64,000 nucleotides of DNA, taken from the NCBI RefSeq assembly GCF_001485495.1, contig NZ_BCNF01000047.1:1-64000 (forward strand), written 5' to 3'. Below, piece by piece: positions 27,129 to 37,310 of the stretch (its first letter is position 1; every line of letters starts with the position of its first letter). The stretch comes from Gordonia desulfuricans NBRC 100010. GTDB taxonomy: Bacteria > Actinomycetota > Actinomycetes > Mycobacteriales > Mycobacteriaceae. The position numbers and the translations under genes are program-made. The notes beneath the pieces are model-generated. The model saw nothing but the letters and a program-made list of their open reading frames with translations, searched no databases and was not told the origin of the DNA.

Positions 27129-28334
27129 TCAGCCATTCAGATTCTGGTAGAACGCCGTCTCGAACTCCATGTACTTGGTGAACGACGTCGGGTCACCGAA
27201 GGGCAGGATCTGGGTGGCCCAGTACCCGCCGTAACCGTTCGCCCGGTCGATCCAGTAGAAGAGATTGGCGAGGCCGGCCCAGCCCAGTGCGCCGGCGGGA
27301 CGCCCGGTGGGCGCCTGCTCATTGTTGATCATGAACGGCAGAGACCACGACTTCGACTGCCCGGGAAAGAATTCCGCGTCGTTCGACAACGACGGGATCA
27401 CTCCGGGCAGCATGGTCACCGGCAGATCGCCGAGATGGTTCTGCACCGCCATCTCGACAGTGTCGGCGCGCAACACGCGACCATGTTCTCCCGCACCGTC
27501 GTTCAGCCACATGCGGATGAACTTCAGGTAGTCGCCGACGGTTCCGTACAGACCGTGACCGCCGAAGTCCACCTCGGGCGGCGACGGCAGTTCGAGGTCC
27601 ATCGGCGTCAGCGATCCGTCGGCATTGCGCGCATGGATCTCTGCGAGTCGTGTCCGGAAGTCCTCGCGCAGGATGAAACTCATGTTCTCGATACCCAGGG
27701 GCGCGAAGATGCGTTCGGCGAACACCTCGCCGAGTCGCTTGCCGCGCACCGCCTCCACCACCTGGCCGGCCCAGTCGATGTTGGTTCCGTACTGCCACTT
27801 CTCGCCCGGGTCGAACAGCAGCGGGGTCATCAACGCGGCCTTGGTGGCGCTGATGACACTCGGCTGCCCCTTCTCCTCCGCCAGCCGCGCATAGACCGCG
27901 TCGAAGAAGTCGTAGCCGAATCCACCCGTGTGGGTGAGGAGTTGACGAGTCGTCGGCACCGATCGCGGTGCACGCAGGATCGGTTCGCCCGCGTCGTCGA
28001 AACCCTCGATCACCTTGAGGGTGCCGATCTCCGGTGCGTAGTCACCGGCCGGGCGGTCGAGGTCGAGCAACCCCTCTTCGACGAGCTGCAGGACGGCGGT
28101 CGCCGTGATCGCCTTGGTGGTGGAGAAGATCGCGAACACGTCGTCGACGGTCAGCGCGGCCGCACCGCCGAGCCGGCGGACACCGGCCGCATGGGCGTAG
28201 ATCGTCTCGTGGCGGTCGGTGACCGCGGCGACCACACCGGGCACCGGGGCGTCGCCGCCGACCGCGGATTCGAGGATCTGATCGGCCGCGGCACCGAAGG
28301 CGGACGTGTCGAGACGAGAGAAAGTGCTGGTCAT
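27129..28334 (-). CDS. acmB: Beta-lactamase-family esterase, methyl acetate hydrolase type
   Basis: A 401-residue serine hydrolase of the class C beta-lactamase/EstB family. The nucleophile is Ser71 in Ser-Thr-Thr-Lys; the Tyr-x-Asn element is Tyr182-Gly-Thr-Asn; His-Thr-Gly-Gly replaces the usual third motif. It directly follows the Baeyer-Villiger gene (42-bp gap), the arrangement of acmA-acmB in Gordonia sp. TY-5. There AcmB cleaves methyl acetate to acetate and methanol. The second Met (28334) is the better start: AAAGGA lies 8 bases before it but abuts the first ATG at 28343. Confidence 0.83.
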   Translation of the reverse strand: MTSTFSRLDTSAFGAAADQILESAVGGDAPVPGVVAAVTDRHETIYAHAAGVRRLGGAAALTVDDVFAIFSTTKAITATAVLQLVEEGLLDLDRPAGDYAPEIGTLKVIEGFDDAGEPILRAPRSVPTTRQLLTHTGGFGYDFFDAVYARLAEEKGQPSVISATKAALMTPLLFDPGEKWQYGTNIDWAGQVVEAVRGKRLGEVFAERIFAPLGIENMSFILREDFRTRLAEIHARNADGSLTPMDLELPSPPEVDFGGHGLYGTVGDYLKFIRMWLNDGAGEHGRVLRADTVEMAVQNHLGDLPVTMLPGVIPSLSNDAEFFPGQSKSWSLPFMINNEQAPTGRPAGALGWAGLANLFYWIDRANGYGGYWATQILPFGDPTSFTKYMEFETAFYQNLNG

Positions 28335-28376
28335 CGGTTTCATCCTTTCGAGAATGTGATGTGGATCATAGTCCGA

Positions 28377-29978
<1,602 letters not shown>

Positions 29979-30060
29979 GATGACCTCCTGGGTTGTGGTG
30001 ACGCTGTGTTGGTGATGGCGCCGTGGTGTGACGGCGCTCACTGCGGAGAATTCTCGGCGC

Positions 30061-30161
30061 TGTCCCAGGAGGTCCCGGTGTCCCATTTTGGGACACCACA
30101 CCTGACCCTCCGCACAGTGTCGTTTCCGCCGAAATCGCTGCATAATCGGCTATGTGTCCCA
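30061..30161. promoter_or_regulatory. Cluster of TGTCCCA half-sites between acmA and its activator
   Basis: TGTCCCA occurs at 30061-30067, 30079-30085 and 30155-30161, and its complement at 30089-30095. The two central copies form a 21-base palindrome (30077-30097, 9-bp arms, 3-base centre). The likely -10 hexamer of the regulator gene, CATAAT, is at 30141-30146. The arrangement suits an upstream activator site for the AcoR-type protein encoded at 30222. Confidence 0.65.
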
Positions 30162-30221
30162 TGTCACACCTCTGCCGTATGTCACATATCCACCGGCGCC
30201 CGAGAAAGGAGGCCCGCGACG

Positions 30222-32048
30222 ATGACCGACCTGCGCGAGCGCCAGCTCCGCATCGCCGCAGCCCGCGCGGACTTCCTGGAGTACGGCCCGGCCGGTGCCG
30301 CCGGGGTCGACGATGTGGTGGCCGCATCGTGGGAACGCAGCCACGATGCCGGGGTCAACGCCGACCGCTACCACGTCGACTACCACGACGACATCGACTT
30401 CGACTCCCGCCTGGCGCGCTGTGCGCAACCGGTGATCGAGCGGCTCACCGAGGACATGAGCGATGTCCCGGTGACGATCGCCCTCACCGACGCCAAGGCC
30501 CGGATCGTCGACCGCCGGGACTGTTCGGCCGCAGTGGGACGGGTCCTCGACCGTGTCGACTTCCAGCGCGGGTTCTGCTTCGTGGAGAGCGGTGTGGGCA
30601 CCAACGGGGTCGGCACGGTCTTCGAGGTCGGCGCCCCGGTCCGGGTGATCGGCTGTGAACACTTCAACCAGAAGCTCATCCAGTTCGCCTGCACGGGTGC
30701 CCCGGTCTTCGATCCGGTGAGCGGACGTGTCGTGGGCGTCTTGGACGCGAGCATGCTCGCCGACACGTGGAATCCGTTGATGGATGCCCTGATCCGCTCG
30801 GCCGCCGGGGAGATCGGGCGCAATCTCCTGCTCGACCGCAGCCAGGCCACCCGAGCACTGTTCGAGACCTATCTGCGCGCCGACGCCCGGCCCCACCAGC
30901 CGGTGATGGCGGTCGGCAGTGGGACGCACGGTATGCGCGGCGCCGACACCACGATGGTCAACGAGGCTGCACGCGAGCTTCTCTCGCCTGACCAGCAGAA
31001 CACCGTTGCCGAGTTCGCGCAGTTCCTGATGACCCGTTCCGAGCGTGCCGCACGCCATCTGACGCTCGATGACGGACGCCGAATCCGGCTGCGTTCCACC
31101 GGGATCACCTGTAACGGCGATACCGTGGGGATGGTGCTCCTGCTCGACGAGGACGAGATCGTGATCCCGGGTTCGACTGCACCACTGTCGATTCCGGACA
31201 TCTCAGCACCCGAGTCTAAGCGAGAGCGCGACACCCGGTCGGCGGCCACGACACGCAGCCCGGCGTGGCGAACCGCCCGAGCCGAGGCCGTCGAGGCCTT
31301 CGAATCCGGTGACGGACTGCTCGCCCTCGGTGAACCGGGATCTGGCCGGCTGTCGCTGATCGCCGAGGCGTTCCGTGAGGTCCACGGCGACACGCCGGTG
31401 GTCGTCGTCGACGCCCCACGATTGGGGCGCGGTGAGCAGGTGGTGTCGCCGGACCCCACCGTCGACGGTCCGGCGCTGCTGGTGGTCCGGCGACCGGATC
31501 AGGTCGGAACCGACACCGCGGCCACCCTGTGCGGCATGGTCGACGACGCCCTCACCGCCGGATACCGGGTGGCGGTGACAATGGGATCGGGTGACACCGC
31601 GGCCGACTCTCCAGCAGCCGTCCTGCTCGATCGGCTCGACCGCTCGGTGACGGTGCCACCGTTGCGTCTGCGCAGCGCGGATCTGGAGTCGATCGTCGCG
31701 CAGATCGTGAAAGATGTTTCACCACAGAGAATCACGCGCCTGAGCCCCAAGGCGATGCGGGTGATCGCGAGCTACGGCTGGCCCGGCAACATCACTCAGT
31801 TGCGGCAGGCGTTGAGCGAGGCGTTACGCCGGCGCCCCGTCGGCGAGATCCAGCCCGAGGACCTTCCGGGTTTCTGCCGGTCCAACACCACCCGCACGCT
31901 CACCACGCTGGAGTCCGCCGAGCGCGACGCGATCGTCGCCGCACTCACCGAATACGACGGCAACCGTGTCCGCGCGGCAGCGGCGCTGGGTTTGTCACGC
32001 AGTTCGCTGTACCGAAAGATGCACAGCTACAGCATCTCCGGAGTCTGA
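30222..32048 (+). CDS. AcoR-type activator with degenerate ATPase domain
   Basis: A 608-residue protein behind AAAGGAGG. Domain order: N-terminal AcoR sensor with Ser-Trp-Glu-Arg-Ser (36-40), a GAF domain (about 75-205), a PAS-like part (about 225-310), an AAA+ remnant (about 345-545) and a Fis-type helix-turn-helix (about 565-603). The Walker A segment reads Gly-Glu-Pro-Gly-Ser-Gly-Arg (370-376), with Arg in place of Lys, and no GAFTGA loop is present. This suits actinobacteria, which lack sigma-54. Divergence from acmA and the shared TGTCCCA sites make it the probable activator of the acetone operon, sensing a ketone or alcohol. Confidence 0.88.
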   Translation: MTDLRERQLRIAAARADFLEYGPAGAAGVDDVVAASWERSHDAGVNADRYHVDYHDDIDFDSRLARCAQPVIERLTEDMSDVPVTIALTDAKARIVDRRDCSAAVGRVLDRVDFQRGFCFVESGVGTNGVGTVFEVGAPVRVIGCEHFNQKLIQFACTGAPVFDPVSGRVVGVLDASMLADTWNPLMDALIRSAAGEIGRNLLLDRSQATRALFETYLRADARPHQPVMAVGSGTHGMRGADTTMVNEAARELLSPDQQNTVAEFAQFLMTRSERAARHLTLDDGRRIRLRSTGITCNGDTVGMVLLLDEDEIVIPGSTAPLSIPDISAPESKRERDTRSAATTRSPAWRTARAEAVEAFESGDGLLALGEPGSGRLSLIAEAFREVHGDTPVVVVDAPRLGRGEQVVSPDPTVDGPALLVVRRPDQVGTDTAATLCGMVDDALTAGYRVAVTMGSGDTAADSPAAVLLDRLDRSVTVPPLRLRSADLESIVAQIVKDVSPQRITRLSPKAMRVIASYGWPGNITQLRQALSEALRRRPVGEIQPEDLPGFCRSNTTRTLTTLESAERDAIVAALTEYDGNRVRAAAALGLSRSSLYRKMHSYSISGV

Positions 32049-32083
32049 CACCAGATCGGTCCACCCGCGGGTTCAGGCGGCGC

Positions 32084-33283
32084 TCAGGCCAGGGCGGCGA
32101 GCAGTTGCGCCTTGGTCATCGACGAATAGCCCCTGATGCCCTTGCCCTTTGCCTCGGCGCGCAGCTGCGCGACCGTCGGTCCGCCACGCGCCGGCGCGGG
32201 TGCGACCCTGTGTGCCGGAGCGGTTTTCGACGCCGCCGGGGTGCTCTTGTCCACCGGGGCGGACTTCTTTGCCGGTGCGCTCTTCTTCACCGGCGCCGAC
32301 TTCTCCACCGGCCCGGGCTTCTTTGCCGGCCCGGACTTCTCCACCGACGCCGACTTCTCCACCGGCACAGGGCTCTTCATCGGTGCGGAGTTCTTCGTGG
32401 GGACAGTCGCAGGCGGCGCGCTCGTGGGCCACGACGCGGTGGCCTTGCGCGCCGGCGATTCCTCCGGAGTGGTCTCGGTGGGAATCTCCACGGGATCGAA
32501 TACGGCAACGGGTTTCGCGGGCTTGGCAGGCTTCACGGGCAATTCGGGCCCGGTCGTCCCCGGCCCCGTCGATTCGATCACGGCCGACTCGACCATGACC
32601 GCCTCAGCAATGGTCGGCTCGGGAACGGCATCCACAGCGGGCGTGGTTCTCGCCGTCTCGGCCCCCGACTTCTGCGAATCCGCCTTCTCGATCTCAGGCG
32701 TACGGGTCTCGGGTTTCTCCGAACCCGTGAGAGGCACCGGAACGGTGTTCTCCGCGGGCGCATCGCCGGCCACCGACAACTCGTCGGCAGGGCGTTCGTC
32801 GGCGGACGGCTCGTCGAGCCTGTCTCCCACCCCGGGGATCCGGCCGAGCAGCTTGCGCACTTCGTTCCGCAATGCGGCGACGTCGTTCTCGGCCTTCTTG
32901 ACCCGTTTGCGCGCAGCCCGCTCGACCTGGGCGAGCTCGTCGGCGAGGCGTCCGATCTCGGACTCGAGCCGCTTGACCGCGGCATCCTTCTTTCCGAGTG
33001 TGACATCGGCCGTCACGGCCGGCGCCGCCTTGGGGCCTGCGTCCTTCTTCGCCACGGTCCTCGGGACGGCCTCGACAGTGGCCGTGCGCGCATCCTTGAC
33101 GGCATCGCGCTTCCCGCCGCCGGATTTGGCGCCGCCCTTCTTTTCGGCGGCCTTCTTCGGCCCGATCTCGGTGGCCCCGGCCGGGGTGGCGCCGATGTCC
33201 TTCATCCCGGTCTCTTTCGACCCCGCGCCTTTCGGGCCGGCCGCTTTCACCGCTGACTTCTTGCCGCCGTCCTTCTTGCCCAT
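32084..33283 (-). CDS. Lys/Ala/Pro-rich protein with coiled coil and Rho-N/SAP-like C-terminus
   Basis: A 399-residue highly charged protein. Residues 1-95 are Lys/Gly/Ala rich and basic. Residues about 95-150 form a coiled coil (heptads with Arg/Glu/Leu). The middle is acidic and Pro/Thr rich. Residues 290-360 hold (Ser-Ala-Pro-x-Lys-Lys)-type repeats like histone H1 tails. The last 32 residues resemble the Rho-termination-factor N-terminal (SAP-like) domain: Thr-Val-Ala-Gln-Leu-Arg-Ala-Glu-Ala-Lys-x-Lys-Gly-Ile. It probably binds nucleic acid or links to the nucleoid; this is inference. The gene stands alone. Confidence 0.7.
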   Translation of the reverse strand: MGKKDGGKKSAVKAAGPKGAGSKETGMKDIGATPAGATEIGPKKAAEKKGGAKSGGGKRDAVKDARTATVEAVPRTVAKKDAGPKAAPAVTADVTLGKKDAAVKRLESEIGRLADELAQVERAARKRVKKAENDVAALRNEVRKLLGRIPGVGDRLDEPSADERPADELSVAGDAPAENTVPVPLTGSEKPETRTPEIEKADSQKSGAETARTTPAVDAVPEPTIAEAVMVESAVIESTGPGTTGPELPVKPAKPAKPVAVFDPVEIPTETTPEESPARKATASWPTSAPPATVPTKNSAPMKSPVPVEKSASVEKSGPAKKPGPVEKSAPVKKSAPAKKSAPVDKSTPAASKTAPAHRVAPAPARGGPTVAQLRAEAKGKGIRGYSSMTKAQLLAALA

Positions 33284-33620
33284 ACCCTCCGCATCCTCCC
33301 GCGCCGCCTGTTGTGTGGCTCCCAGCCTAAATGACCGATGCCTGGGCCAGTGGTCTCAGAAGGTCGATGAGCGTGTGCTCTGGCCTGCGGTGCGGTCGCG
33401 TGCCGGATGGCGGCAGTCGTGGCGAGGAACCGTCGGGCGAGGTGGTCGCAGACTCCTGTGATGGCACGTCCGCCCGGTGTTCGACGTCGAACCTGGCCCA
33501 GATCCGCGCCGGCAGTAGGGTCCCGGTGCCATCGACGACATGCGCGGAGCACCCAGCAGCCGACCCGCCGACACCGTCTGCCCCCAACGCTTTCCACGGA
33601 GCGATCCACTGTGGGCGCGT
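33284..33620. other. Intergenic stretch without recognisable gene
   Basis: These 337 bases separate the start of the Rho-N-like gene from the end of the PPOX gene. Open frames on both strands are present but have no recognisable family, no ribosome binding site and low-complexity composition. The promoter of the Rho-N-like gene should lie near 33290-33340. I see no repeat or RNA structure of note. Confidence 0.4.
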
Positions 33621-34043
33621 TCAGGGGCCGCTGCCGCTCCAGCCGGTCACCGCCTCGACGTGAAAGACCAGGACCGCGGCGAACGGCTGGTCGGCGTATT
33701 GGGGATATCGGCGGGCCAGTGCGGCGCCGAGGGCATCGGCGCGAGAGTGGTCGGGTCCGGCCCAACGCAGTTCGGCCCGCACCCACCACAACCGGGACCA
33801 GTCGTGGGCGTCCCACTGCTCGACGAGCAGGGTCGCCCGGGGATCGGCCTCCAGGTTGCGCTCCCGCTGGAGTCGGGTCGACGATTTGGGTTTGACCCGG
33901 TCGACCGGGATCCCCAGGTACTCGCCGTCCACGGCATAGACCACCGGGACCGCATCCACCCCGCGCCGCGGATGTACCGTCGCCAGCACCGCATGGTCAT
34001 GAGCGTCGAGCCGCTGCCTCGCCTGTGTCTGCGAGAGCTTCAT
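33621..34043 (-). CDS. PPOX-class F420-dependent enzyme (Rv0121 family, TIGR03668-like)
   Basis: A 140-residue split-barrel protein. Leu-Ala-Thr-Val-His-Pro-Arg-Arg-Gly-Val-Asp-Ala-Val-Pro-Val-Val-Tyr near residue 19, Asp-Arg-Val-Lys-Pro-Lys, and Leu-Leu-Val-Glu-Gln-Trp-Asp are those of the small F420-binding oxidoreductases of mycobacteria. It probably uses reduced F420 to reduce an unsaturated or quinone-like substrate. The Met at 34043 was selected from alignment with the family; the longer frame is not supported. Confidence 0.82.
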   Translation of the reverse strand: MKLSQTQARQRLDAHDHAVLATVHPRRGVDAVPVVYAVDGEYLGIPVDRVKPKSSTRLQRERNLEADPRATLLVEQWDAHDWSRLWWVRAELRWAGPDHSRADALGAALARRYPQYADQPFAAVLVFHVEAVTGWSGSGP

Positions 34044-34327
34044 CGCCCCTCGCCGGGGGCATCTGCCGCGCGCGGTGACGGTGTGACCCTGTCGGCAGCG
34101 GTCCGGATCGGCCACACGGCGGTTCCGGGGAACGCGCTCGACCGAGTCGAATCGAGAACAGGCGTCATCGGGGCTCCCTGGGGTGCATCTGGACAAGTAT
34201 GACGGTGTCCGACGCCGATGCCCGGCAGTTCCGATCACACCTGCCGCCGGCCGACTGTCACCCGATGGCCGGACCCGACGCACACCGCACGGCGGTCTGG
34301 CCGCCCAGCACGCGCGGGGTTCTCGCC

Positions 34328-34618
34328 TCAATCGGTGGCAGCACGCACCAGGTCGTCGCCGGAGCGCAACCAGCCCCATACCGCTGCGCAACCGATCAGC
34401 GACCCGAACCACCGCTCGGAGTACGCGTTCGCCGACCGCAGGGCACGGGCGAGGGACGGGATGTGCAGTCGCACCTGATCGCCGTCGACGCCACCGAGGC
34501 CGGAATGGGCCAGTGCCGCAGCAGCATCGGTCGGGGCGATGTTGTCGGCGAGGCCGATCCGGGTGTAGTCGTGGGGTTCGGAGACGCGGGCCGTCCCCGA
34601 TTCGATGACGACGATCAT
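34328..34618 (-). CDS. Small protein translationally coupled to flavin reductase
   Basis: The 96-residue protein starts at an ATG that overlaps the flavin reductase stop by 4 bases (ATGA), which is the main support for it being real. The first half is acidic, with Asp-Tyr-Thr-Arg-Ile-Gly-Leu-Ala-Asp-Asn. The second half (Ser-Ala-Asn-Ala-Tyr-Ser-Glu-Arg-Trp-Phe-Gly) looks like an amphipathic helix. No known family is recognised. By position it may be a subunit or accessory factor of the flavin monooxygenase system. Confidence 0.6.
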   Translation of the reverse strand: MIVVIESGTARVSEPHDYTRIGLADNIAPTDAAAALAHSGLGGVDGDQVRLHIPSLARALRSANAYSERWFGSLIGCAAVWGWLRSGDDLVRAATD

Positions 34619-35112
34619 GGGTGTGCTCGATTCGTTCCGAAGGTCCGACGGTGATAGGTGAGCGGTTCGACGGTGTCGTGGGCGACGTCGGCGACCTCGC
34701 CGAAGACCACGGTGTGATCACCGCCGGACACGAAATCTGCTGCGACACAGGCCACCCAGCCGGTGGTGCCGTCGAGGGACGGCAGTCCGGCGCGGGCGCG
34801 CCACGGTACCGCGGCGAACTTGTCGTCGCCTTTGCGGGCGAAGTTCAGGGCCAGTTCCGACTGTGCCGAACCCAGCACGTTGACCCCGAACCTGCCGTGA
34901 TCGCGGATCAGGCGCAGCACATCCGAGCCGTGGTCCAACGCGACCGCCACCATCGGCGGCCCCACCGACAGCGACATGAATGCGCTGACGGTGGTGCCGT
35001 GCGGCCGGTCGCCGTCGAAGGTGGTGATGACGGCGACCGGGGCACACACGTTGGACATCGCCTCACGGAATGCGGTGGCGAGGGTATCCGATTGTGCGAG
35101 AGGAGAACTCAT
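34615..35112 (-). CDS. Flavin reductase (HpaC/NtaB-type)
   Basis: A 165-residue flavin reductase-like split barrel: Pro-Val-Ala-Val-Ile-Thr-Thr near residue 27, Gly-Thr-Thr-Val-Ser-Ala-Phe-Met-Ser-Leu-Ser near 39, Phe-Gly-Val-Asn-Val-Leu near 75, and Gly-Asp-His-Thr-Val-Val-Phe-Gly-Glu-Val near 130. It reduces FMN or FAD with NAD(P)H and passes it to a monooxygenase. The natural partner is the luciferase-like oxygenase, whose stop lies 4 bases upstream of the reductase start on the same strand. The two form a two-component flavin monooxygenase. Confidence 0.9.
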   Translation of the reverse strand: MSSPLAQSDTLATAFREAMSNVCAPVAVITTFDGDRPHGTTVSAFMSLSVGPPMVAVALDHGSDVLRLIRDHGRFGVNVLGSAQSELALNFARKGDDKFAAVPWRARAGLPSLDGTTGWVACVAADFVSGGDHTVVFGEVADVAHDTVEPLTYHRRTFGTNRAHP

Positions 35113-35116
35113 CGTT

Positions 35117-36283
35117 TCAGGCCTTTGCAGAGACTTCCTGCTGGTACTTGCGCGTCATGTGGTCGACGGCCTCCAGCTGCTTCTTGGCATGTCCTTCGCG
35201 CACCGCACGGGCCGCGGCCGCCGCATCCAGGGTCGGCTGTGCCTGCTCCTGGAAGTGCGGGAAGACCTCGTCGGCGAACAGCTGCGCGGAGCGCTTGGTG
35301 TCCTCGGGGTTGGCCCAGTCGTGGCCCATCTGCAGCATGCAGCCGAAGCCACCGGACTGATCCCACAGGCGCTGCACCTGTGCGCGGGCCTGTTCGGGAG
35401 TGCCGATCACGCCGACACCGGAGGTGTTGATGAAGTCGATCATCTCGTCGAGGCGACTGCCCGACACCGCCATCTGCGGGAACGCCGCGACGTGCTGGAA
35501 GTAGTCGAACCACTCCTCGATGCCGTAGGCGACCTGCTTGCGGGCCTGCTCCTCGGTCTCGGCGAGGTGGAACGGTCCGGCCAGACGCCACTGCGACCGG
35601 TCGACGGTGGTGTCGTTGGCCGCAGCCCGCTCCTCCATCACGTTCCAGTGCAGGGCCAGCGCGTCGAAGCCGTCCGCCGACAGCGTCGCGCCCAGCGAGA
35701 TCAGACCCAGACCGTACTTGCCGGCCAGACGCGGACCGGTCGGTGAGGCGACCGCGGCGAGCGCGATCGGCACCCCGCCCGGTGAGTACGGCGCGAGTTG
35801 CAGCTTGGCGTCGAACAGTTCGTGCGTGCGGGTCTTGGCGCTGACGGTCTCCCCGCGCAGCAGCCTGACGACGATGTCGAGGTTGTCGCTGAGCAGTTCG
35901 CGGGTCTCGGTGGGGTCGAGGCCGATCATCGCCGAGTCGGTGGGCAGTGATCCGGGACCGATACCGAAGATGGTGCGGCCGCGGGTGAGGTGGTCGAGCT
36001 GCATGATGCGGTCGGCCGCCCACAGCGGGTTGTGGTACGAGAGCGAGGTGACGCCGGTGCCGAAGTGAATCCGCGGGGCACGCTGGGCGGCGGCGGCGAT
36101 CATGATCTCCGGCGAGGCGATGATCTCGCTGCCCGCGGAGTGGTGCTCGCCGTACCAGACCTCGTCGTAGCCGAGGCGATCCAGGAGTTCGGCCATCTCG
36201 AGGTCCCGCTCGAGGGCGGCGGTGGGGTTGCGGCCGGGAACGTGGAAGGGGGCCATGAAGTAGCCGAAGCGAAGCCTGCTCAT
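35117..36283 (-). CDS. Luciferase-like (LLM class) flavin-dependent monooxygenase
   Basis: A 388-residue TIM-barrel protein of the bacterial luciferase family. Phe-Gly-Tyr-Phe-Met-Ala-Pro-Phe-His at the N-terminus, Glu-Val-Trp-Tyr-Gly-Glu-His-His near residue 42, and Gly-Arg-Thr-Ile-Phe-Gly-Ile-Gly-Pro-Gly-Ser near 100 are characteristic. Length and motifs are close to limonene 1,2-monooxygenase (LimB) and LadA-type oxygenases. It uses FMNH2 or FADH2 from the reductase encoded next. The substrate is unknown. AGGAG precedes the ATG. The gene is divergent from a LuxR regulator. Confidence 0.87.
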   Translation of the reverse strand: MSRLRFGYFMAPFHVPGRNPTAALERDLEMAELLDRLGYDEVWYGEHHSAGSEIIASPEIMIAAAAQRAPRIHFGTGVTSLSYHNPLWAADRIMQLDHLTRGRTIFGIGPGSLPTDSAMIGLDPTETRELLSDNLDIVVRLLRGETVSAKTRTHELFDAKLQLAPYSPGGVPIALAAVASPTGPRLAGKYGLGLISLGATLSADGFDALALHWNVMEERAAANDTTVDRSQWRLAGPFHLAETEEQARKQVAYGIEEWFDYFQHVAAFPQMAVSGSRLDEMIDFINTSGVGVIGTPEQARAQVQRLWDQSGGFGCMLQMGHDWANPEDTKRSAQLFADEVFPHFQEQAQPTLDAAAAARAVREGHAKKQLEAVDHMTRKYQQEVSAKA

Positions 36284-36505
36284 CGTGCATTTCTCCTGGT
36301 CATCGGGTGATCGGTGGAATGTCATCGACACTAGATCCGGTGTGACCGGTGCCACAGTGCACCAAAGTGGACAGTTTTGGCGGACTGCCGGCCGATGCAA
36401 CGTCGGCCAACCTTGCGCGCGCGGGGCCGGGTGAGTTCTATGGAGTACACACCATGATCCAGATCACAGTCCCTACCAGCTGTGACGACAGGAGGGAGGC
36501 GGCCG

Positions 36506-37267
36506 ATGACACCGGCGACCGCCGAACCGCTGCCCGGCGTCGAGTACGAGCGCGTCTTCGCCGTTCTCGATCACTGTGCGCAGGCCCGCGACCTCACGCG
36601 GTTCAAGCATCTGCTGATGGATGCGCTGCACACCCACTACGGCTTCCCCAACACCACGTTCCTGGCCGGGCACACCTTCCGGAACGCCTTCGCCGACCCC
36701 GACCCGGTGGTGACCGGCCGGATCACCCCGATCCTCGACGAGTACCACTCCGGCTGGTACCGCACCGACATGTTCTCGGCACCGGAGTCGTTTGCCGCAC
36801 TGAGCACCGCACGTGCCATCACGCACACGCAGCTGCGCAGCCTGCCGTCCACCGCCGTCGAGTACATGGATCGGTTCCTCTACCGGCGCCAACTGCACAG
36901 CGCCGCGGTGATGCATCTGGGTCTGGCCGACGACGCGCATGCGCTGATCGGGATCTTCGACTCGGCCGGCCGTGAGGTCCCGCCGCAGCAGGTCCGCGCG
37001 CTGGGGCTGCTCGCCGGGCAGCTCTCGACGTTCGCCAAGACCCTCCCCGGCGGTCCCGTCCTGTCGTGGCGTGAACGGCTGTCTCCACGTCAGCAGGAAC
37101 TGGCCGAACTGCTCGCCGACGGCCTGACCAACGAGGAGATCGCGGCCGCGCTGCGCATCGAGGTGGACTCGGTGAAGAAGTATGTGAGTCGCATCTTCAC
37201 CATCACCCGCGTCCGCAATCGGGTGGAGCTGGCGAAACTCGTCTACACCGAACGCCTCGCACAGTAG
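36506..37267 (+). CDS. LuxR-family regulator, probable controller of the LLM operon
   Basis: The 253-residue protein ends in a LuxR helix-turn-helix (about 193-248: Leu-Ser-Pro-Arg-Gln-Gln-Glu-Leu-Ala-Glu-Leu-Leu, then Asn-Glu-Glu-Ile-Ala-Ala-Ala-Leu). The N-terminal 180 residues resemble an autoinducer-binding or GAF-like sensor. The ATG at 36506 has AGGAGGGAGG upstream, better than the GTG at 36482. It is divergent from the flavin monooxygenase gene with a 222-bp intergenic region, the usual layout for a dedicated regulator. The palindrome-like CCAAA/TTTTGG at 36361-36378 is a possible binding site. Confidence 0.78.
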   Translation: MTPATAEPLPGVEYERVFAVLDHCAQARDLTRFKHLLMDALHTHYGFPNTTFLAGHTFRNAFADPDPVVTGRITPILDEYHSGWYRTDMFSAPESFAALSTARAITHTQLRSLPSTAVEYMDRFLYRRQLHSAAVMHLGLADDAHALIGIFDSAGREVPPQQVRALGLLAGQLSTFAKTLPGGPVLSWRERLSPRQQELAELLADGLTNEEIAAALRIEVDSVKKYVSRIFTITRVRNRVELAKLVYTERLAQ

Positions 37268-37310
37268 TCGGTCCGCCCGACCCCAGAAACCGCCCGGAGC
37301 AGCGCAGACG

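Noticed and set aside
30061-30161. Sigma-54 (-24/-12) promoter for acmA, suggested by the activator type
   Set aside because: No GG-N10-GC element is apparent, the activator lacks GAFTGA, and actinobacteria lack sigma-54.
36361-36378. Definite LuxR operator CCAAA...TTTTGG
   Set aside because: The inverted arms are only 5 bp and occur once; kept only as a possibility in the regulator entry.
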